Source of the DNA: Rickettsiales bacterium
GTDB lineage: Bacteria > Pseudomonadota > Alphaproteobacteria > Rickettsiales > UBA1997
Assembly (NCBI GenBank): GCA_947496905.1
Contig: CANMEW010000048.1
Coordinates: forward strand, 1 to 9,574
Length of the DNA stretch: 9,574 nucleotides
Direction of reading: 5' to 3'
A program made the position numbers and the translations under genes. The notes under the pieces were generated by a model. The model had not been told where the DNA came from. It saw only the letters and a program-made list of their open reading frames with translations, and did not search any database. Positions within the stretch are counted from its first letter, which is position 1. Each line of letters begins with the position of its first letter. This document shows positions 1 to 7,360 of this stretch, piece by piece.

Positions 1-129
1 CGTACTATTGGCCAATATCACACCGGTTTTATTTCGGAAGTAATTGCTTTTGACGGAGTTCTAAAAACTTCAGATCGCAAAGCTGTTGAAGCCTACTTAG
101 GAAAAAAATATGGGATTAAAGTAAGTTGA
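1..129 (+). CDS. C-terminal fragment of a LamG/concanavalin A-like domain protein
   Basis: Reading frame 1 is open from the window edge to a TGA at 127-129 and gives 42 residues; the start lies outside the window. The visible end has the pattern seen at the C-terminal edge of LamG/concanavalin A-like lectin domains: a beta-strand (GFISEVIAFDGVL) followed by a short helix and a terminal motif (RKAVEAYLGKKYGI). In family members this reads roughly G-x-I-A-E-V-I-x-[FY]-D-x-x-L, then a helix ending in YLxxKYGI. Such domains usually sit at the end of large secreted or surface proteins that bind sugars or other ligands. That role is inferred from the family, because the rest of the protein is not visible. 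The recognition rests on a short stretch, so the domain call is fairly good and the function of the whole protein is unknown. Confidence 0.7.
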   Translation, partial: RTIGQYHTGFISEVIAFDGVLKTSDRKAVEAYLGKKYGIKVS

Positions 130-140
130 GTTTTTATTCA

Positions 141-279
141 GGGCGCTTCTAAAAATTAGATTTTTTTGAGGAATTTTTAGGCATCCAAATTTTTGAGCAG
201 GAAATCGTAACTCGTACGTGCTCGCGAAAAAATTGGGTAACGAAGAAATTACCGACAATAGCAATTTTTAGAGGCGCCC
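141..279. repeat. MITE-like structured intergenic element with 17-bp terminal inverted repeats
   Basis: The left arm 141-157 (GGGCGCTTCTAAAAATT) and right arm 263-279 are inverted repeats with 16 of 17 positions complementary; the one mismatch would be a G-U pair in RNA. TTCA lies directly outside both ends (137-140 and 280-283), as a 4-bp target duplication would. The inside holds further stems: 149-157 with 172-180 (9 bp perfect, competing with the outer stem), GAGCA 195-199 with TGCTC 219-223 enclosing CGTA 206-209 with TACG 215-218, and GGTAA 236-240 with TTACC 249-253. No ORF is present. A related sequence starts at the right edge of the window, so this is probably one copy of a dispersed family. 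It fills most of the gap between the LamG gene and metF. No T-run follows either arm, so it does not look like a plain intrinsic terminator. Confidence 0.65.
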
Positions 280-295
280 TTCACTTCAGAACCAC

Positions 296-1192
296 ATGAA
301 AATTTACACTAACAAATTGGAAGAGGTTATCCTTAGTAAACGTGAGCTCAATGTGTCCTTCGAGTTCTTCCCGCCGAAAACCGACGAGATGGAAATAAAA
401 TTGTGGGACGCGATTTCAAAGTTAGAAAATCTCAAACCAAAATTTGTTTCCGTCACTTACGGTGCCGGTGGTTCAACTCGCGAACGTACCCATCACACAA
501 TCAAGCATATTGTTGAGAAAACCAGTCTTAGCCCCGCTTCCCACCTCACTTGCATCGCTGCTTCAAAAGAAGAAATTCACGAAATTTTACGCAACTATTG
601 GCAAATGGGGGTGCGTCACATCGTAGCGTTGCGTGGCGACATGCCGGCATCTAGCGCAAGCTACCAACTTCATCCAGATGGCTACCAATATGCCGACGAG
701 CTTGTTGCCGGAATAAAAAAAATCGCGAATTTCGAAATTTCTGTTGCTGGTTATCCGGAAAAGCATCCGGAAGCAAAAAGTTTTTCTGAGGACATCGACA
801 ATTTGAAGCGTAAGGTGGATGCAGGCGCGGATCGCATCATCACGCAATTCTTTTTTGATTCTGATGTCTATTTCTCTTTCGTAGATAAATGTCGCAAAGC
901 CGGAATCAGCGTGCCGATTGTGCCGGGAATTTTGCCTGTTACTAATGTCAAACAAGCGAAGCATTTTGCCAAAATGTGTGGGGCAAAAATTCCAAAATGG
1001 ATGGATGAAATTTTTGCTGGACTTGACGAGAAGCAAGAAACACGGCATCTTATTGCCGCCATTGTTGCGGTCGAACTTTGCCGCATTTTACACAATGGTG
1101 GCATTGATGATTTTCACTTCTACACATTAAACCGCGCTGACCTTACCACGGCAATTTGCCATGTTTTGGGAATCAGAGAACGCCTGCCTTGA
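296..1192 (+). CDS. metF: 5,10-methylenetetrahydrofolate reductase
   Basis: A flavoprotein of 298 residues, the usual length of bacterial MetF (about 280-310). It reduces 5,10-methylene-tetrahydrofolate to 5-methyl-tetrahydrofolate in the cytoplasm, supplying the methyl group for methionine synthesis. The single TIM-barrel domain carries the family motifs in order: SFEFFPPK at 21-28, with E23 matching the catalytic Glu; VTYGAGGS at 53-60; ALRGD at 111-115, with the conserved Asp that contacts FAD; AGYPEKHPEA at 151-160; ITQFFFD at 182-188; and FYTLNR at 275-280 near the C-terminus. The ATG at 296 puts the first motif at the normal distance from the N-terminus. There is no Shine-Dalgarno sequence; CCAC precedes the ATG. 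Only 16 nt separate it from the structured repeat, so its promoter or 5' leader probably lies in that repeat or further upstream. No other methionine or folate gene is in view. Confidence 0.95.
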   Translation: MKIYTNKLEEVILSKRELNVSFEFFPPKTDEMEIKLWDAISKLENLKPKFVSVTYGAGGSTRERTHHTIKHIVEKTSLSPASHLTCIAASKEEIHEILRNYWQMGVRHIVALRGDMPASSASYQLHPDGYQYADELVAGIKKIANFEISVAGYPEKHPEAKSFSEDIDNLKRKVDAGADRIITQFFFDSDVYFSFVDKCRKAGISVPIVPGILPVTNVKQAKHFAKMCGAKIPKWMDEIFAGLDEKQETRHLIAAIVAVELCRILHNGGIDDFHFYTLNRADLTTAICHVLGIRERLP

Positions 1193-1281
1193 GGGCAACC
1201 TTGAGTTTTACTTTTCGCAAAATTACGTTCCAAAAATCCCTCCTCTCCACAGCCTCCCTCGAATAATTTAATCCAAACAAA

Positions 1282-1500
1282 ATGCCCAAAGAAGATCTCC
1301 TGACAATGAATGGAATTGTTGTTGAAGTTTTACCAAACACAATTTTTCGCGTGGAGCTGGAAAATAAACACATCATCACTGCGCATGCATCGGGCAAAAT
1401 CAGAAAAAATAAAATCAGAGTTTTGAAGGGAGACAAAGTTGAAGTTGAGATGACCACCTACGATCTAACCAAGGGGCGCATCGTTCGCAGGAATGTTTAG
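1282..1500 (+). CDS. infA: Translation initiation factor IF-1
   Basis: A 72-residue protein, exactly the usual length of IF-1. It is a single S1/OB-fold domain that binds the 30S A site and helps IF-2 and IF-3 select the initiator tRNA. Nearly the whole sequence is recognisable: the MPKEDLL start, the VLPNTIFRVELENKHIITAH core, the basic GKIRKNKIRVLKGDKVEVE segment, and the terminal YDLTKGRIVRR. The start at 1282 is fixed by this alignment. The upstream 20 nt are A/T-rich (AATAATTTAATCCAAACAAA) with no Shine-Dalgarno sequence. It lies 89 bp after metF and 70 bp before topA on the same strand. The 1193-1281 gap contains a TTGAGT at 1201-1206 that could be a -35 box, but I see no good -10 at the right distance. 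The stop codon is part of a 12-nt match to the right end of the upstream repeat. Confidence 0.96.
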   Translation: MPKEDLLTMNGIVVEVLPNTIFRVELENKHIITAHASGKIRKNKIRVLKGDKVEVEMTTYDLTKGRIVRRNV

Positions 1501-1570
1501 AGGTGCCATTTAGAGTCCACTTAAGCCTTAGAGACAGGCTCCTACACCACATCTCACCAATCCGATTAAA

Positions 1571-4057
1571 ATGAAAAACCTACTAATCGTCGAGTCGCCA
1601 GCTAAGGCAAAAACCATCGGAAAATATTTGGGCAAAGACTACGAGGTTAAGGCGTCTTTTGGTCACATTCGTGATTTGCCTAGTAAAAATGGATCGGTTG
1701 AGCCGGACAATAATTTTGCCATGCATTACCAGATTTCGGCAAAATCGACCAAGCATGTAAAAGAAATAATCGAGAGCGCAAAGACTTGCAGTAAGCTGAT
1801 TCTAGCTCCCGATCCTGATCGCGAAGGTGAATCAATCGCTTGGCATGTTTTAGAAGTGCTGAAGCAAAAAAAAGCTCTCAAAGCTTCGGTCAAAGTTGAG
1901 CGCGTAGTCTTCAATGCCATCACCAAAAATTCGATTTTGGAAGCGATGAAAAATCCTCGCGACATCGACATGGATTTGGTCAATGCTCAACAGGCTCGCC
2001 GCGCTTTGGATTACCTTGTTGGCTTCACTTTGTCGCCAGTTTTGTGGAGAAAATTACCCGGCAGCAGATCAGCGGGACGAGTGCAATCAGTGTCTCTACG
2101 GCTAATTTGTGACCGTGAAGATGAAATCGAGAATTTCAGAAGCGAAGAATATTGGGACATCAAGCTAAACCTTAACAGTGCACAGAATGTTGAGTTTCAG
2201 GCGAGTGTTTTTGAGATCGAAAAAAAGAAGCTGGAAAGATTTTCGGTTGTGAGTGAGTCGCAAGCTAGCGCAATAAAAAAACTGCTCGAATCAAAAAAAT
2301 ATCAAGTTTCGTCCATCACTAAGAAGCAGGCGAAACGCCGCTCTAATCCACCCTTCATTACCTCCTCACTCCAACAAGAAGCGGCTAGAAAATTAGGATT
2401 TTCTGCCAGTAGAACAATGATGTTCGCGCAAAGACTCTACGAAGGGGTCGAAATTGACGGCGCGGCACAAGGTCTAATCACTTACATGAGGACTGACTCT
2501 GTCACCATCACTCCAGAAGCCATCATCACAATCAGAGAAACCATCAACAAGCTGTACGGAAAAAAATATCTCCCAGACACCCCAAATCTCTTCAAAAGCA
2601 AAATCAAAAATGCCCAAGAGGCGCATGAGGCAATCCGTCCAACCGATTTCTCTCTTACTCCAGACAAGGTTAAAAAATATCTCGATGACGCACAATTCGC
2701 GCTTTACGACCTAATCTGGAAAAGGACTCTAGCCTCACAAATGGCCGACGTAATTTTTGATCAAGTGGTTGCCGAAATTGTTACAATTCCAAGCTACGCA
2801 AAGGCGCGTGCGGTTGGATCAACAATCAATTTCGACGGATTCTACAAGGTTTACAAAGAGGATCGCGACGACAATGAGGCTGAGGAGGATGAGGCGAAGC
2901 AATACCTTCCTGAGCTCAAAGAAAAAGAAGCTTTGGGTCTCATTGAGGTGAAGCCAGTGCAACATTTTACCGAGCCACCACCGAGATATTCCGAAGCAAG
3001 TTTGGTGAAAAAAATGGAAGAGCTTGGCATTGGTCGCCCTTCAACTTATGCGGCAATCATTTCCGTTCTACAAGACCGTGGTTACGTGAAGTTGGACAAG
3101 CGCAGATTTTTTCCAGAGGAACGTGGTCGCATCGTCACAACTTTCCTCAAAGAATTTTTCGCCAAATATGTCGAATTTGACTACACTGCTGGTTTGGAAG
3201 ACGAGCTCGACATCATTTCAAATGGTAAGGCGGATTGGAAAAATTTCTTAAAAAAATTCTGGAAAGATTTTAATGGAACCATTGGTGAAGTAAGCGAGAA
3301 GCCATTTCTGGAAGTATTAGAAGTGCTCAACCAAAAAGTTGGAAATCATATTTTTGGTCGCGATGAGAAGGGCGAATTGAAAAATTCTTGTCCAACTTGC
3401 GGCAGCGGAAAGCTTGGCTTAAGACTTGGAAAATTCGGCGCTTTCATCTCCTGCTCTGGCTATCCAGAATGCAAACACACGATGCAAATTTCTGCAGAAG
3501 AAGGCGCTGAGGGAAGAGATGGGAAACCACCATTTGAGCCGAGAAGCTTGGGGAAAGATCCAAAAAGCGGCTTTGAGGTCATGGTAAAAATTGGACCTTA
3601 CGGACCATATTTAGAGCTAATCGGCAGCGAAATTGTAGCAGAGGAAAAGGCAGAAAAAGAAGAAGAGTCGGAAGAAAAATCTGCTAAAAAAACCAAGAAA
3701 AAAGCGACAAAAAAACCAGCGAAGAAACCGGCAAAAAAAGCAAAGGTCCAAAAACCAAAAAGAATTTCCATTCCAAAAAATCTCGATCCGAATTTGATCG
3801 ACCTACAAGCCGCGTCTGATCTTCTTTCTCTGCCGCGCGAGATTGGCATTCATTCCGAAAGTGGTAAAAAAATCGTTGCCAATATTGGACCTTTTGGTCC
3901 CTACCTACTACATGACGGCAAATATACTTCGGTGAAAGAAGACAATATTTTAGAAATCGGATTAAATCGCGCCATCGATGTGATTGCTACCGCTGCAGAA
4001 AAAAAATCTTCCTCCAAGAGATCTTTCATCAGAAAGCCTTTCGCAAAAAAAAGGTAA
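1571..4057 (+). CDS. topA: DNA topoisomerase I (type IA, omega protein)
   Basis: This 828-residue enzyme relaxes negative supercoils by cutting and passing single strands. The Toprim domain is N-terminal: VESPAKAK from residue 7, with E8 matching the catalytic Glu, and the metal-binding APDPDREGE at 79-87. The core follows, with LPGSRSAGRVQS at 162-173 and the active-site Tyr at 305 in ITYMRTDS, then AHEAIRPT at 351-358 and LGIGRPSTYA at 485-494. One four-Cys zinc finger uses C607, C610, C628 and C634. Two further topoisomerase C-terminal repeats contain GPYGPYLEL (675-683) and GPFGPYLLHDGKY (773-785). Between them lies an acidic then Lys/Ala/Pro-rich segment at about 690-731, and the protein ends in a basic tail. 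The ATG at 1571 places E8 at the usual position. There is no Shine-Dalgarno sequence. The next gene starts 21 nt after the stop, suggesting one transcript. Confidence 0.97.
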   Translation: MKNLLIVESPAKAKTIGKYLGKDYEVKASFGHIRDLPSKNGSVEPDNNFAMHYQISAKSTKHVKEIIESAKTCSKLILAPDPDREGESIAWHVLEVLKQKKALKASVKVERVVFNAITKNSILEAMKNPRDIDMDLVNAQQARRALDYLVGFTLSPVLWRKLPGSRSAGRVQSVSLRLICDREDEIENFRSEEYWDIKLNLNSAQNVEFQASVFEIEKKKLERFSVVSESQASAIKKLLESKKYQVSSITKKQAKRRSNPPFITSSLQQEAARKLGFSASRTMMFAQRLYEGVEIDGAAQGLITYMRTDSVTITPEAIITIRETINKLYGKKYLPDTPNLFKSKIKNAQEAHEAIRPTDFSLTPDKVKKYLDDAQFALYDLIWKRTLASQMADVIFDQVVAEIVTIPSYAKARAVGSTINFDGFYKVYKEDRDDNEAEEDEAKQYLPELKEKEALGLIEVKPVQHFTEPPPRYSEASLVKKMEELGIGRPSTYAAIISVLQDRGYVKLDKRRFFPEERGRIVTTFLKEFFAKYVEFDYTAGLEDELDIISNGKADWKNFLKKFWKDFNGTIGEVSEKPFLEVLEVLNQKVGNHIFGRDEKGELKNSCPTCGSGKLGLRLGKFGAFISCSGYPECKHTMQISAEEGAEGRDGKPPFEPRSLGKDPKSGFEVMVKIGPYGPYLELIGSEIVAEEKAEKEEESEEKSAKKTKKKATKKPAKKPAKKAKVQKPKRISIPKNLDPNLIDLQAASDLLSLPREIGIHSESGKKIVANIGPFGPYLLHDGKYTSVKEDNILEIGLNRAIDVIATAAEKKSSSKRSFIRKPFAKKR

Positions 4058-4078
4058 GAAAAAATAAATCACAAATTG

Positions 4079-5911
4079 ATGTCGGAAAGCAATTTTGTAA
4101 AATGGTGGGAAGGTCTGGAAATAAAAGACCTGCATACTGAGCAGAAAAAAATAATCGATCTAAAATTTGAAGCGACGCTTCTCTGCAAAAGAAAAGAAAA
4201 TAACCCGAATTACCTCGCAATAGTTCATGCTAACAAGGCATTCCGCAAAATTTTTAACATTGGCGAATCTAGTATAATTGGAGAGAATTACGATTTCATT
4301 TTTGATGAAATCGATCCGGATTATTCCTCTCGCGACCAGTCAGAACGAGTTCGTCTTGTCAGGGCAATAAAAAATTTCGAGCAATGCTCAGTCATAATTT
4401 GCATTTCTAGCACCAAGCCAGATCTCATTAAATCAAGATTTGAGATCACTTTCACCCCGAAGACTTCTAGCTCAAATGATCTCGATATTTTTACCTTTAA
4501 GCCGGTTGAAAATGATGATGTCCACGCTCAGCACCCACATGATAATTCTGAATTACTAGACAGTCTCGAAAGGTCTCTGAGTAACGAAAGATTATTAAGA
4601 GAGATCAATAGTCTGATTATTTCCGATTCTCCAATTGGTAAAATTGCGCAAGGTGTTGCCGAAATTCTGGGAGAATATTTGCGAGTGGATAGATGCCTGA
4701 TTCACGATTATCGCGACAATCAGACTAATTTTATTGCGGAATATTGTAGCGATTACACCAAGTCTAACCCAATGTTTAAAGGTGTTGATGATGAGAAAAG
4801 CCTAGAGGAGATCACTCAATACATTAATTTTCAGAACCACTTTTACGAAAAGTTTGGGGATAAGGTAAAAAAAAGTTGGGCATCAGCTATTCAAAATTTG
4901 GACTCTGATCACAATTTTTCATCGATCAGTCCAATTCTTAAAAAAAATTACATTGCCTCTCAAATTGCGACCACGACCACTTTTAACGGCCTGATTAATG
5001 GAGGAATCTACATTCATCAGGCGAAAGGTAGAAATTGGCTATTCGATGAAATAGAGTTGGTCTGCGCCATTGCTGATCAATTCTCGATTGCACTAGATCG
5101 CTCCGTTTCCATTGAGCGCGTGATGATTGCGAATCACGCCTTACTCACAAAAACTCTTCAACTTAAAGAATCGCTAAAGCACGAGCGCGAGATGCGTAAA
5201 ATACAAAGCGAGTTTGTTGCTTTGGTGTCGCATGAATTCAAAACACCGCTGCAAATTATTGACAGCACTAGAGAGTTGATGGTGAGGAAAATAAAAAGTC
5301 ATAACATCGCTGATGAGGCGCTGGACAAGGCTCTGGATCGCATAAAAAGTGGCATCCAAAGAATGAATGGGTTAATTCACAGCACCTTGAATTTGGCGAA
5401 ATTGGAAAGTGATGGCGGGTCAATAAAGCTCGAGAGTGAAGTTTTTAATCTTCGTAATTTTGTCTTAGAAATAATCGAAAAAAATTCTAATTTGGCGCTG
5501 AATAAGAAGATAAAAATCGTCACCAAACTTAACGAGCTCCCAACGGAATTTAACGGCGATCAAAAGCTTTTAGATCACTCAATTACCAACGTCATTTCAA
5601 ACGCGATCAAATATTCGCAAAATAATTCCACCGTTAAAATTTTTGCCAAATCGAGCGACAAAAAGGTTGCATTACGCGTAATCGATCAAGGCATCGGCAT
5701 TCCAAAAAGTGATCTTGTGAATGTGGGAAGAAAATTCTTTCGTGCCAAAAATACTCTGTCCGTTGCTGGCAGTGGAATAGGGCTTTACCTTGCCAAGCAT
5801 TTTGTCGAATTGCATGGCGGCGAAATCACAATCGAAAGTGAGGTTGATGTTGGAACCTCTGTCACAATTACCCTTCCAAAAGAGCACATCAGCTCGGTTT
5901 CAAAAAATTAA
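4079..5911 (+). CDS. Soluble PAS-GAF sensor histidine kinase without an adjacent response regulator
   Basis: A 610-residue kinase, numbered from the ATG at 4079; the TTG just before it extends the ORF by one codon but is a poorer start. I see no membrane segment or signal peptide, so it is probably cytoplasmic. Domains in order: a PAS-like region at about 30-145 (IVHANKAFRKIF, then IIGENYDFIF); a GAF domain at about 170-345 ending in GGIYIHQAKGRNWLFDEIEL, which resembles multi-sensor GAF domains but lacks the Cys seen in phytochrome-type relatives; a coiled linker at about 343-378; a HisKA dimerisation domain with SHEFKTPL at 384-391 and H385 as the phospho-acceptor; and a HATPase domain with N-box NVISNAIKYS (504-513), G1 DQGIGIP (536-542), F-box KFFRAKN and G2 GSGIGLYLAKHF (564-575). 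All catalytic motifs look intact. The signal and the partner regulator are unknown. It lies 21 nt after topA and 9 nt before the beta-barrel gene. Confidence 0.92.
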   Translation: MSESNFVKWWEGLEIKDLHTEQKKIIDLKFEATLLCKRKENNPNYLAIVHANKAFRKIFNIGESSIIGENYDFIFDEIDPDYSSRDQSERVRLVRAIKNFEQCSVIICISSTKPDLIKSRFEITFTPKTSSSNDLDIFTFKPVENDDVHAQHPHDNSELLDSLERSLSNERLLREINSLIISDSPIGKIAQGVAEILGEYLRVDRCLIHDYRDNQTNFIAEYCSDYTKSNPMFKGVDDEKSLEEITQYINFQNHFYEKFGDKVKKSWASAIQNLDSDHNFSSISPILKKNYIASQIATTTTFNGLINGGIYIHQAKGRNWLFDEIELVCAIADQFSIALDRSVSIERVMIANHALLTKTLQLKESLKHEREMRKIQSEFVALVSHEFKTPLQIIDSTRELMVRKIKSHNIADEALDKALDRIKSGIQRMNGLIHSTLNLAKLESDGGSIKLESEVFNLRNFVLEIIEKNSNLALNKKIKIVTKLNELPTEFNGDQKLLDHSITNVISNAIKYSQNNSTVKIFAKSSDKKVALRVIDQGIGIPKSDLVNVGRKFFRAKNTLSVAGSGIGLYLAKHFVELHGGEITIESEVDVGTSVTITLPKEHISSVSKN

Positions 5912-5920
5912 ATCTGCCAC

Positions 5921-7051
5921 ATGAGAAATTTTTCGTTACAATTCTTGGTCATTTTCTTGCTTTTTTCCCAAGCGCTTCACGCTGAAACGCTAGCTGAAAA
6001 ATCTCGGCAATTTCCCAATGTTTCTGGCGACATTCTGTTTCAAGCTCAGGCAGATAGAATCATGTCAAGCCAACGCAGCGGCACCTCTCCAAACAATGCC
6101 TTTATTTACATCGAGCCAAATTTGGCGCTTAATTTTAATAAAAATTGGTCAATCAAAACCGATTGGAGACTTCAACCAAACGATGTTCTAACAACAAGAA
6201 ATGGGGAATATCCAGAAAGGTACCGAACAATGTTGCAAAGCAATCGTGGCTTTAGCTTAGGAGATCAGGGCTTAATAATTGAGGAGCTAAAGCTGAATTT
6301 TGAAAATGAGGACATGAAATTTTTCGCAGGAAAATTCGATCCAACTTTTGGTACTGCACACAAAAAATCAAAAAGGATCGGTGTCTTCACTTCGCAATTC
6401 ACGGAAGACTACAACTTGAGGGAAAAGATCGGAGCGGGTATTTCTGCATTGCTTGAGGACAGCGCAATTACAGTTAATTCATTTTTTAACGACACTACCG
6501 GATTAAGTCGAAGCGCCTTGGATGACCGTGGTCGTGCCAGTAAAAATAGTGGCATTGCTGGCGATACCGGAACCATGTCTTCTTACTCGGTTTCAATGGA
6601 TGGGGAATATTTATTCGGCGTGAAGAATTTATTTTACAATCTTGGCTACAGAAGCCTTGGCGTTGACAAAATCGACAATCGTCAAAGGGAGAAAGGGTAT
6701 GTTCTTGGATCGGAATATCTTTACAAAACAGGGACTAATTCTTCGCTAATTCCATTTGCAGAAATAGTAAAAATTGACAATTTCACCGGTGAAAAAAACC
6801 GCGATGCCACTTACACAACTCTGGCTCTAATTGGAAAATACAGCAGCTGGACAGCAAGCATTTCACGCCTAAGTCGCGACATCAAACAATATCAAAGAAC
6901 CTCAAATATTTCTGACCACCAATTACAAGTCTCCGCTGGTTACAAATTTACCAACAACATCACGCTTGATGTAACTCGTGCTGACATCAAAGAAAATGGG
7001 GCGAAAGCAACCGTGCTCGGCTCTACTCTTAGCTACATCTACAAATTTTAG
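5921..7051 (+). CDS. Outer-membrane beta-barrel (porin-like) protein of unknown family
   Basis: A 376-residue protein with a Sec signal peptide: R2, a hydrophobic core at about 6-16, and likely cleavage after A21 (ALHA then ET). The mature part is rich in alternating hydrophobic/polar stretches typical of amphipathic beta-strands, such as FIYIEPNLALNF, WSIKTDWRL, LIIEELKLNFENEDMKFFAGKFDP, KNLFYNLGYRSLG and STLSYIYKF. It ends in Phe (YIYKF), matching the C-terminal signal recognised by the BAM machinery. The strand LKLNFENEDMKFFAGKFDPTFG, with a G-K-F/D turn, resembles porins and other barrels that carry substrates, but I cannot name a family or substrate. There is no Shine-Dalgarno sequence; GCCAC precedes the ATG. 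It follows the histidine kinase by 9 nt and precedes cyaY by 6 nt, so it is probably in the same transcript. A functional link to the kinase is possible but only inferred. Confidence 0.8.
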   Translation: MRNFSLQFLVIFLLFSQALHAETLAEKSRQFPNVSGDILFQAQADRIMSSQRSGTSPNNAFIYIEPNLALNFNKNWSIKTDWRLQPNDVLTTRNGEYPERYRTMLQSNRGFSLGDQGLIIEELKLNFENEDMKFFAGKFDPTFGTAHKKSKRIGVFTSQFTEDYNLREKIGAGISALLEDSAITVNSFFNDTTGLSRSALDDRGRASKNSGIAGDTGTMSSYSVSMDGEYLFGVKNLFYNLGYRSLGVDKIDNRQREKGYVLGSEYLYKTGTNSSLIPFAEIVKIDNFTGEKNRDATYTTLALIGKYSSWTASISRLSRDIKQYQRTSNISDHQLQVSAGYKFTNNITLDVTRADIKENGAKATVLGSTLSYIYKF

Positions 7052-7057
7052 AACTGA

Positions 7058-7360
7058 ATGCTCGAAAAAAATTTCTTGAATCACTGCGATGGCACCTTGG
7101 CAAAGCTTGCTGAGAAAGTTGAGGCACAAGACCCAAGCGCGAAGCTGGATGTGGAATATTCTGATGGAATTTTAACGATCATCATTGAGGCAACTGCGCA
7201 ATCTTACGTAATCAATCGTCACGCTGCCTCACAAAAAATTTGGTATTCATCGCCAATTACGGGGGCTGATTATTTTTCCTTCGATGAAAAATCTGCAAAA
7301 TGGCTTGATTCTAAGGGGGATGAGCTTGAAGAAAAATTACTCTCCGAACTCACGCAATAA
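7058..7360 (+). CDS. cyaY: Iron donor protein CyaY (bacterial frataxin)
   Basis: A 100-residue protein, close to the usual 100-110 for CyaY. Bacterial frataxins bind iron and the IscS desulfurase and modulate Fe-S cluster assembly in the cytoplasm. The alpha-beta-alpha frataxin fold is recognisable: an N-terminal helix (1-24) with acidic residues, then DVEYSDGILTIIIE at 31-44, the family signature YVINRHAASQKIWYSS at 50-65 (matching the INRQ-x-P-x-x-Q-[IV]-W-L-A pattern), a DYFSFD strand at 71-76, and a C-terminal helix containing GDELEEKLLSEL. The N-terminal helix has fewer acidic residues than the E. coli protein. The ATG lies 6 nt after the beta-barrel stop codon, with no Shine-Dalgarno sequence. 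The 3' end overlaps the convergent fadJ 3' end by 11 bp. No isc or suf gene is in view. Confidence 0.88.
   Translation: MLEKNFLNHCDGTLAKLAEKVEAQDPSAKLDVEYSDGILTIIIEATAQSYVINRHAASQKIWYSSPITGADYFSFDEKSAKWLDSKGDELEEKLLSELTQ

Noticed and set aside
141..279. The inverted repeat as a simple Rho-independent terminator for the LamG gene
   Set aside because: The arms are more than 100 nt apart and no T-run follows either arm; the inner 149-180 stem is A/T-only apart from one pair and also lacks a T-tail.
587..1104. Minus-strand ORFs of 153 and 78 codons inside metF
   Set aside because: They are antisense to a complete, motif-rich metF and their translations show no domain or start context.
1193..1281. 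Promoter for infA with TTGAGT at 1201-1206
   Set aside because: The best candidate at 17-nt spacing (TACGTT, 1224-1229) matches the -10 consensus at only half its positions.
1524..1540. AGCCT/AGGCT hairpin between infA and topA as terminator
   Set aside because: It has only 5 bp of stem with a 7-nt loop and no T-run; it is too weak to call.
3598..3849. Minus-strand 83-codon ORF rich in Phe and Ala
   Set aside because: It is the antisense reading of the Lys/Ala-rich codons of topA; the apparent hydrophobic segment is an artefact of that composition.
4076..4078. TTG as start of the histidine kinase
   Set aside because: The ATG directly after it at 4079 is the more likely start; there is no Shine-Dalgarno sequence to favour the TTG.
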